From NCBI GenBank assembly GCA_035500775.1, contig DATJWY010000278.1, positions 1 to 13,012 on the forward strand: DNA of 13,012 nt. Direction: 5' to 3'. Origin of the DNA: DATJWY01 sp035500775 (GTDB lineage Bacteria > Pseudomonadota > Alphaproteobacteria > Acetobacterales > Acetobacteraceae). The notes beneath the pieces were generated by a model that had not been told where the DNA came from, did no database searches, and was given only the letters and a program-made list of their open reading frames with translations. The position numbers and the translations under genes are program-made. Below are positions 7,201 through 13,012 of the stretch, one piece after another (positions within the stretch are counted from its first letter, which is position 1; every line of letters starts with the position of its first letter).

Positions 7201-7426
7201 GGGCTCCGCGCGCCGAGATCGTCGTGGTGCGCGGCGGGGAACGCGTCCGCCTCGCAGCGGCCAAGCTCGAAGAGGGACGGCGCGATGACGCGTCCCGCGT
7301 TCCGCCCCCGACCGGAGACTGGTTCCTGCAAACGATCCCCCCGCCGGCGCATCTTCCCCCTTCCGGCGCGCCGCGCGTGGGCGGATAGTGCCGCGGCGCA
7401 CCAAGCTAACCACCACGCACATTTCT

Positions 7427-7454
7427 CCGACAGACTGGCCCCGACAGACCGGCA
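7427..7454 (+). repeat. Adjacent 14-bp tandem repeat before alr
   Basis: CCGACAGACTGGCC (7427-7440) is followed directly by CCGACAGACCGGCA (7441-7454), 12 of 14 bases identical, ending 15 bases before the alr ATG. It could be a paired regulator site or a slippage product. The remainder of 7201-7469 holds no clear gene; a 62-residue frame there has no credible protein features. Confidence 0.4.
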
Positions 7455-7469
7455 GGACCGCCTCCCCGA

Positions 7470-8546
7470 ATGATCGCCGAACTCCGGATCGACCTCGACA
7501 TCATCGCTGCCAACTGGCGCCTGCTTTGTAACCGGCATCCGGGCGGCGCCGTTGCCGCGGTGGTGAAGGCGGATGCGTATGGCCTCGGCGCCGCCCAGGT
7601 CGCGCCCCGGCTGCTCCGGGAGGGCTGCCGGCATTTTTTCACTGCTCATCCGGCGGAGGCGGCGGCGCTGCGCCCGCTCCTGCCGGGGGTGATGATCGGC
7701 GTGCTGAACGGGCTCTGGCCGGGCGAGGCGGGGGAGTACGCGGCGCGGGACCTGGTGCCGGTGCTCGGCTCGGCGCGCGAGGTCGAGGCCTGGGGCGCCG
7801 AGGCGCGGCGCCTTGGCCGCCGCCTGCCGGCCTTGCTGCATGTCGATACCGGCATGAACCGGCTCGGTCTCGACGCGCGCGATCTCGACCTGATCGCCAA
7901 CGAGCCGGAGCGCCTGGCCAGCATCGAACTGCTTGCCATCATGACGCATCTGGTCAGCGCCGAGCAGCCGGAAAACCCGTTCAACCAGCGCCAGCTCCAG
8001 CGTTTCCGCGCCGCCTGTGCCCGCCTGCCGGCGGCGCCGCGCAGCATCGCCAATTCCTCAGGCATGTTCCTCGGCCCGGATTTCGCGTCCGACCTCGCCC
8101 GCCCGGGCGCCGCCCTTTACGGGGTCAATCCGACCCCGGGCCGGCCGAGTCCGGTCACGGTGCCGCTCCGCCTGCGCGCCAAAGTGCTGCAATTGCGGGA
8201 TGTGCCGGCGGGCGAGCCGGTCGGCTACAACGGCATCTGGACCGCGCAACGGCCGAGCCGGATCGCCACGATTGCGGTCGGCTACGCGGACGGCTACCTC
8301 CGCTCCCTCTCCAACGCGGCCGAGGCCTGCTTTGACGGGCGGCGTGTTCCGCTGGTAGGCCGTGTGTCCATGGACCTGACGACTTTTGATGTCACCGACC
8401 ACCCCGGTATCGGCCCGGATTCCTGGCTCGAACTGATCGGCCCGGCGGTGACCCCGGACCAGCTCGCCGCCTGGGCCGGCACCAACGGGTATGAGATCCT
8501 GACATCGCTGGGGGCACGCTATCCGCGCGCCTATGGCGGCGCCTGA
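7470..8546 (+). CDS. alr: Alanine racemase (PLP-dependent)
   Basis: This cytoplasmic enzyme interconverts L- and D-alanine for peptidoglycan. The 358-residue protein has the PLP-lysine motif VVKADAYGLG (31-40, K33), VDTGMNRLG (125-133, with the PLP-contacting Arg at 131), MTHLVSAE (158-165), the NSSG motif (195-198), RPGAALYG (211-218) and, in the second half, GYADGY (271-276, catalytic Tyr 272) and VGRVSMD (296-302). Length and motif order match Alr. The ATG at 7470 gives the standard N-terminus (AELRIDLDIIAANW). The RBS is weak (AGGA at 7454-7457, long spacing). mlaE starts 2 bases after its stop, so they are probably co-transcribed. alr near dnaB and radA is a recurrent order in alphaproteobacteria. 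Confidence 0.96.
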   Translation: MIAELRIDLDIIAANWRLLCNRHPGGAVAAVVKADAYGLGAAQVAPRLLREGCRHFFTAHPAEAAALRPLLPGVMIGVLNGLWPGEAGEYAARDLVPVLGSAREVEAWGAEARRLGRRLPALLHVDTGMNRLGLDARDLDLIANEPERLASIELLAIMTHLVSAEQPENPFNQRQLQRFRAACARLPAAPRSIANSSGMFLGPDFASDLARPGAALYGVNPTPGRPSPVTVPLRLRAKVLQLRDVPAGEPVGYNGIWTAQRPSRIATIAVGYADGYLRSLSNAAEACFDGRRVPLVGRVSMDLTTFDVTDHPGIGPDSWLELIGPAVTPDQLAAWAGTNGYEILTSLGARYPRAYGGA

Positions 8547-8548
8547 GC

Positions 8549-9334
8549 ATGCTGCTCGACGTCATCGCCACGGTCGGCCGTGGCGCCATCGCCGTGTGCA
8601 GGCTCTGGGGCTCGGTCGGGCTGTTCGCCCTGAACGGCCTGTCGCATCTGTTCCGCCCGCCGTTCTACGGCCGCATGTTCCTGCGCGCCTTCGCCGAGTT
8701 CGCCTATTTCAGCCTGCCCGTGGTGGCGATGACGGCGGTGTTCTCCGGCATGGTGATCGCGCTGCAATCCTACACCGGCTTCGCCCGCTTCAATGCCAAT
8801 GCCGAGAGCAGCATCGCCACCATCGTCGTGCTCTCCGTGGTGCGCGAGCTTGGGCCGGTGATGGCGGGGCTGATGGTGGCGGGGCGCGTCGGCGCCGCCA
8901 TGGCCGCCGAGCTTGGCACCATGCGCGTCACCGATCAGGTCGACGCCCTCTCCACCCTCTCCACCAATCCGGTGAAGTATCTGGTGGCGCCGCGCCTGCT
9001 GGCCGGGATCATCGCCCTGCCGCTGCTCGTCACCGTCGCCAACACGCTCGGCATCATGGGCGGCTTCATCGTCGCGACGGTGAAACTCGGTTTCAACCCG
9101 CAGACCTATCTCACCTCCACCCTGGACTCGATGCAGCGCATCGACGTCGAGGTCGGGCTGGTGAAGGCGGCGGTGTTCGGGTTCCTGATCGCCCTGATGG
9201 GCTGCTACACCGGCTATCGCAGCCGTGGCGGCGCGCAGGGCGTAGGCGCCGCCACCACCGCGTCCGTGGTCGCCGCCTCGGTGCTGATCCTGGCGTTCGA
9301 CTACGTGCTGAGCGAATTGTTCTTCTCGCGGTGA
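8549..9334 (+). CDS. mlaE: MlaE-type ABC transporter permease (phospholipid transport)
   Basis: This is an inner-membrane permease of the Mla/MCE lipid transporters, which move phospholipids between inner and outer membranes. The 261-residue protein carries the MlaE signature around 99-134 (RELGPVMAGLMVAGRVGAAM, then AELGTMRVTDQVDAL). Hydrophobic helices lie at about 52-72, 90-112, 150-176, 203-222 and 236-258, after an amphipathic N-terminal elbow helix. The start lies 2 bases past the alr stop. mlaF follows after 10 bases. The usual partners mlaD (MCE protein), mlaC and mlaB are not next to it. Confidence 0.94.
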   Translation: MLLDVIATVGRGAIAVCRLWGSVGLFALNGLSHLFRPPFYGRMFLRAFAEFAYFSLPVVAMTAVFSGMVIALQSYTGFARFNANAESSIATIVVLSVVRELGPVMAGLMVAGRVGAAMAAELGTMRVTDQVDALSTLSTNPVKYLVAPRLLAGIIALPLLVTVANTLGIMGGFIVATVKLGFNPQTYLTSTLDSMQRIDVEVGLVKAAVFGFLIALMGCYTGYRSRGGAQGVGAATTASVVAASVLILAFDYVLSELFFSR

Positions 9335-9344
9335 GGCGGTGGTG

Positions 9345-10121
9345 ATGACGGACACGACCCCGAAAATCCGCATCCGGGGCCTGCGCAAGGCGTTCGGTGA
9401 GAAGCAAGTGCTCGACGGGGTGGATCTCGACGTCATGCACGGCACCTCCATGGTGGTGATCGGCGGCTCGGGCTCGGGCAAGTCGGTGCTGCTGAAATGC
9501 GTGCTCGGCCTGATCGAGCCGGACGAGGGCACGATCGAGATCGACGGCCGCGACCTGCTCGCGCTCGACCGCCGGGAGCGCGAGGCCATGCGGGCGCAGA
9601 TCGGCATGCTGTTCCAGAACGCCGCGCTGTTCGACAGCCTGCCGGTCTGGGAGAACGTCGCCTTCGGCCTGCTCGCGCAACGCAAGACGAGCCGCGCCGA
9701 GGCGCGCGCCAAGGCCGCCGAGATCCTGGCGCAGGTGGGGCTGGCGGCGAGCGTCGGCGAGTTGTCGCCCTCGGAGCTGTCCGGCGGCATGCAGAAACGC
9801 GTGGGTCTCGCCCGCGCCATCGCGGCGCAGCCCGACATTCTGTTCTTCGACGAGCCGACCACGGGCCTCGACCCGATCATGGGCGCGGTGATCGACGGGC
9901 TGATCGTCGATTGCGTCAAGCGGCTGGGCAGCACCGCCGTCGCCATCACGCATGACATGGCGAGCGCCATCCGGATCGGCGACCGCGCCGCCATGTTGCA
10001 CAAGGGGCGCATCATCTGGCAGGGGCCGGCCGATACGCTGATGGAGAGCGGCAACCCGGTGGTGGACCAGTTTACCCATGGCCGCCGGGAAGGGCCGATC
10101 CAGATGGAGCTGCGGAGCTAG
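9345..10121 (+). CDS. mlaF: MlaF-type ABC transporter ATP-binding protein
   Basis: This is the cytoplasmic ATPase that powers the MlaE permease. The 258-residue protein has Walker A GGSGSGKS (40-47), the Q-loop glutamine (Q91, LFQNAALFDSLPVWENVAF), the ABC signature LSGGMQKR (145-152), Walker B ILFFDE (165-170), the D-loop (TGLDP) and the switch His 203 (ITHDM). LFDSLPVWENVAF and LSGGMQKRVGLARA are typical of the MlaF branch. GTG codons at 9339 and 9342 are open, but the ATG at 9345 has GAGG (9333-9336) at good spacing. The stop TAG (10119-10121) lies inside the boundary of the MITE-like element. Confidence 0.95.
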   Translation: MTDTTPKIRIRGLRKAFGEKQVLDGVDLDVMHGTSMVVIGGSGSGKSVLLKCVLGLIEPDEGTIEIDGRDLLALDRREREAMRAQIGMLFQNAALFDSLPVWENVAFGLLAQRKTSRAEARAKAAEILAQVGLAASVGELSPSELSGGMQKRVGLARAIAAQPDILFFDEPTTGLDPIMGAVIDGLIVDCVKRLGSTAVAITHDMASAIRIGDRAAMLHKGRIIWQGPADTLMESGNPVVDQFTHGRREGPIQMELRS

Positions 10122-10226
10122 TGGGCCATGTCAGATTATTTGAATGAGAGCGGTTTGAAACGAGCCTTAGAAACACTGGTATTCCAGCCGAGTGGCCTAT
10201 TCAATTTAGATGACACAACCCACTAG
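10118..10226. mobile_element. MITE-like palindromic element with CTAG ends
   Basis: The outer 28 positions of the two ends (10118-10145 and the complement of 10199-10226) match at 21 positions: CTAGTGGG, then TGTCA, then TTGAAT line up with three mismatched triplets or pairs between them. The 109-bp unit is distinctly AT-richer than its surroundings, has no coding capacity, and carries TA (or CTAG) at both boundaries. TA duplication is typical of IS630/mariner elements, and YTAR four-base targets of the IS5 subgroup; both fit, and the parent element is not in the window. The mlaF stop codon uses the left boundary. Rejoining the boundary (AGC-TAG-ACC) still gives a TAG stop, so insertion need not have altered MlaF. 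Confidence 0.6.
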
Positions 10227-10408
10227 ACCATGATCGGCCAGACCGGGATCGGTCGGCTGATAAAATGGCTTATAAAATCGTATCACCGGAGCGGTTTCAT
10301 CGGGCGCAGCCTCGATGAGGCCGCCTTGGAGCGCCATCGGGTCGGATGGAAGCCGCTGAACCGATCGCGGGGCGGCGCGGCGCGGAACCGGGGCAGGGCG
10401 AGGACGGA

Positions 10409-11119
10409 ATGACCGTGGCGGTAACAGCGACATCGGGGGCGGCGCCCCTAAACACTGGCGCAAGGCGGGTTCGCGGCGGAATTCCGCGCCGATGCGGGGC
10501 CTTGGCGCTGGCGGCGGGGCTGCTGCTCGCCCCGGTGGCGCGCGCGGCGGATGACGTCGCCACGCCGGCGCCCACCGATCAGCCCCCAACTCAGCCCCCA
10601 ACTCAGACCCCAACTCAGGCCCCTGCTCAGGCGTCCGGCCAGGCATCCGCCCCGGCAGCCACGCCGGCGCAGGAGGGCGCGACCCAGGTCGCGGGGCTGT
10701 TCATGGCCACCTGCATGCGCTTCGGCCCGGACCGCGACGGGTTGCGCGGCTGGCTCGCCGGCGAGCACGCGCCGGACATGCCGGACAAGCCGCGCACATT
10801 GTTCCTCGCCGGTCGCTCCGGCCGGGTCTATGACGTCTCCTACCAGACCACCCGCCTCGCGCTGCTCTCGCTGGATGACGGCTCCTGCGAGGCTGTGGCC
10901 GAGTTCGCCGACCCGGATCGCACCGCCGACGCCTTGGTCTCGGCGCTCAAGGGCCAGTCGATCACCGTCGCCGCGCCGAGCGAGAAGCCGGACCCGAAGC
11001 ACCCGACGCTGCGTCACCGCATCTACGCCATCACCACCGGCACCGACCGGGCGACGGTGGTGCTGACCACCGCGACCCAAGGCGCGCCGCAGGCTATCAT
11101 CACCCTGTTGCCGGGATGA
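10409..11119 (+). CDS. Exported protein of unknown function with a Pro/Gln/Thr repeat linker
   Basis: I do not recognise the family with confidence. The 236-residue protein has a long basic N-region (ARRVRGGIPRR), a hydrophobic core ALALAAGLLLAP (31-42) and a probable signal-peptidase site at VARA-AD (about 46). A low-complexity linker with QPPT-type tetrapeptides follows (about 52-88), then a globular domain (about 92-236) with C102 and C160 that may form a disulfide, FLAGRSGRVYDVS and ALLSLDDGSC. A periplasmic location is inferred. The frame is open to an ATG at 10346; I prefer the ATG at 10409, which has GAGGA (10400-10404) upstream. Its stop overlaps the next start (ATGA), indicating translational coupling to the VOC gene and radA. 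The 182 bases before the start, after the MITE-like element, show only a TATAAA (about 10271) without a good -35. Confidence 0.75.
   Translation: MTVAVTATSGAAPLNTGARRVRGGIPRRCGALALAAGLLLAPVARAADDVATPAPTDQPPTQPPTQTPTQAPAQASGQASAPAATPAQEGATQVAGLFMATCMRFGPDRDGLRGWLAGEHAPDMPDKPRTLFLAGRSGRVYDVSYQTTRLALLSLDDGSCEAVAEFADPDRTADALVSALKGQSITVAAPSEKPDPKHPTLRHRIYAITTGTDRATVVLTTATQGAPQAIITLLPG
10580..10627 (+). repeat. Four 12-bp coding tandem repeats
   Basis: CAGCCCCCAACT is present twice exactly (10580-10591, 10592-10603), then as CAGACCCCAACT (10604-10615) and CAGGCCCCTGCT (10616-10627). The units are in frame and encode the QPPT/QTPT/QAPA linker of the exported protein. As the unit is a multiple of three, copy-number change would lengthen or shorten the linker without a frameshift. 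Confidence 0.9.
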
Positions 11120-11519
11120 GCGGACTCGTCGCCGAGCTGCGCTGCGCCGATCTCGGCCGCAGCCTCCGCTTCTATACCGACGTGCTCGGCTTCGACCGAC
11201 GCGTCGCGGCGCCGGAGCATGGGTTCGCCGAACTCGGCTGGGCCGGCGCGATCCTGCGCCTGACGACCGAGGCGGCGGGCGGGGCGGCGGGCGAGGCGGG
11301 GCTGGAATATCCGTTCGGCCGGGGCGTCACGCTGATCTTTCCCACCGACGACGCGGAGGCGCTGTGCGCCGGTGCCGCTGCCTATGGTGCGCGGCTGCAC
11401 CGGCCGCTGGAAACGCGGACGCCGCTCGCCGCCGGCGCGCCCGCGCGCAGCCTCGCCTTCGAGCTGATGGACCCGGACGGCTACGTGCTCCGTTTCGTCC
11501 AGGATCTCGGCCGCTCCTG

Positions 11520-11520
<1 letters not shown>
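11116..11520 (+). CDS. VOC-superfamily (glyoxalase/bleomycin-resistance-like) protein
   Basis: This is a 134-residue protein with two beta-alpha-beta-beta-beta VOC modules. The first holds the hallmark LRFYTDVLGF (17-26) after a short N-terminal strand; the second ends in FELMDPDGYVLRFVQDLG (115-132), the usual C-terminal VOC signature. The canonical first metal-ligand His is not evident, while E116 sits at the final-ligand position, so classical glyoxalase I activity is doubtful. The family includes dioxygenases, epimerases and drug-binding proteins, so the substrate is unknown. It overlaps the preceding gene by 4 bases and radA by 1 base (TGATG), a compact operon arrangement. Confidence 0.85.
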
Positions 11521-12905
<1,385 letters not shown>

Positions 12906-12906
12906 G

Positions 12907-13012
12907 AAGGCCAGGGGCGCTGCCCCTGGACCCCGCTGGGGCCTTGAGGCCCCAGACCCCCGATCACTTAAAAAGTAATGGATTCCAAAGGCTTGGCCTT
13001 TGGCGGGGTCCA
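12907..13012 (+). repeat. Intergenic multi-hairpin repeat, copy 3 (after radA), cut by the window end
   Basis: The order of copy 1 is repeated: CCAGGGGC/GCCCCTGG (12911-12918 with 12922-12929, loop GCT), CTGGGGCC/GGCCCCAG (12936-12943 with 12948-12955, loop TTGA), the identical spacer CAGACCCCCGATCACTTAAA (12953-12972), and CCAAAGGC/GCCTTTGG (12985-12992 with 12996-13003, loop TTG). It breaks off in GGCGGGGTCCA at the window edge; by analogy with copy 1 a closing arm would follow. The loop bases vary between copies while both arms are kept. Confidence 0.85.

Noticed and set aside
7285..7473. 62-residue frame ending in an ATGA overlap with alr
   Set aside because: Although the overlap and a GAGGG upstream look gene-like, the protein is Arg/Pro/Ala-rich without any fold features, and it includes the 14-bp tandem repeat.
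10231..10412. 60-residue frame after the MITE-like element beginning MIGQTGIG
   Set aside because: No RBS, composition becomes Arg/Gly-rich, and it overlaps the start region of the exported-protein gene in another frame.
10580..10627. CRISPR-like or noncoding tandem array
   Set aside because: The units are directly adjacent without spacers, 12 bp long, in frame, and encode a linker.
12907..12967. Minus-strand open frames through all three repeats share a peptide like GLGPQGPS-VQG-SPWP and could be read as a conserved small protein
   Set aside because: The similarity follows from the repeat DNA itself, hairpin arms give collagen-like Gly/Pro codons, there is no RBS, and the frames run antisense into pdxH, dnaB or radA.

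Overview
This is a 13 kb GC-rich piece of a bacterial chromosome carrying mostly housekeeping genes. The gene content and order (dnaB, then alr, mlaE, mlaF and radA), the alphaproteobacterial look of the DnaB and FabI proteins, and the style of the GC-rich intergenic repeats point to an alphaproteobacterium. Rhodospirillales, and within it Acetobacteraceae, is my best guess; that placement is inference, because the window holds no rRNA or other phylogenetic anchor.

Layout. fabI (enoyl-ACP reductase) runs leftward from 840 to the window edge and is divergent from pdxH (pyridoxamine 5'-phosphate oxidase, 976-1602). Rightward from there lie a universal-stress-protein gene (TTG start at 1861), a short-chain dehydrogenase gene (2780-3472) and dnaB (replicative helicase, GTG start at 3748). 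corA (Mg2+/Co2+ channel) faces dnaB tail to tail (6472-5492). After a 359-base divergent spacer come a small unrecognised gene (6832-7200), alr (alanine racemase), mlaE and mlaF (lipid-transport ABC permease and ATPase), a MITE-like palindromic element, an unrecognised exported protein, a VOC/glyoxalase-fold protein and radA (recombination ATPase). The exported protein, VOC and radA frames overlap by 4 and 1 bases. alr to mlaF are also tightly packed, so 7470-12905 is probably one or two transcription units.

Most of the non-routine signal is between the genes. (1) A family of multi-hairpin repeats (paired CCAGGGGC/GCCCCTGG then CTGGGGCC/GGCCCCAG) lies just after the stop codons of pdxH, dnaB and radA, always in the same orientation relative to the upstream gene. 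The dnaB copy is bounded by an inverted repeat that fills almost the whole dnaB-corA gap. (2) A roughly 109-bp palindromic, comparatively AT-rich element with CTAG at both ends overlaps the mlaF stop codon. (3) Three DnaA-box-like 9-mers sit next to a -35/-10 promoter whose predicted start falls on the dnaB GTG codon, which suggests DnaA-linked, leaderless expression. (4) The ribosome-binding site of the stress-protein gene lies in an 11-bp stem and has a second upstream copy of the anti-RBS strand. (5) Palindromes and competing hairpins precede pdxH.

I found no CRISPR array, tRNA, rRNA, toxin-antitoxin pair, phage gene or intact transposase. I see no new multi-gene system here; the items most worth checking are the intergenic elements.
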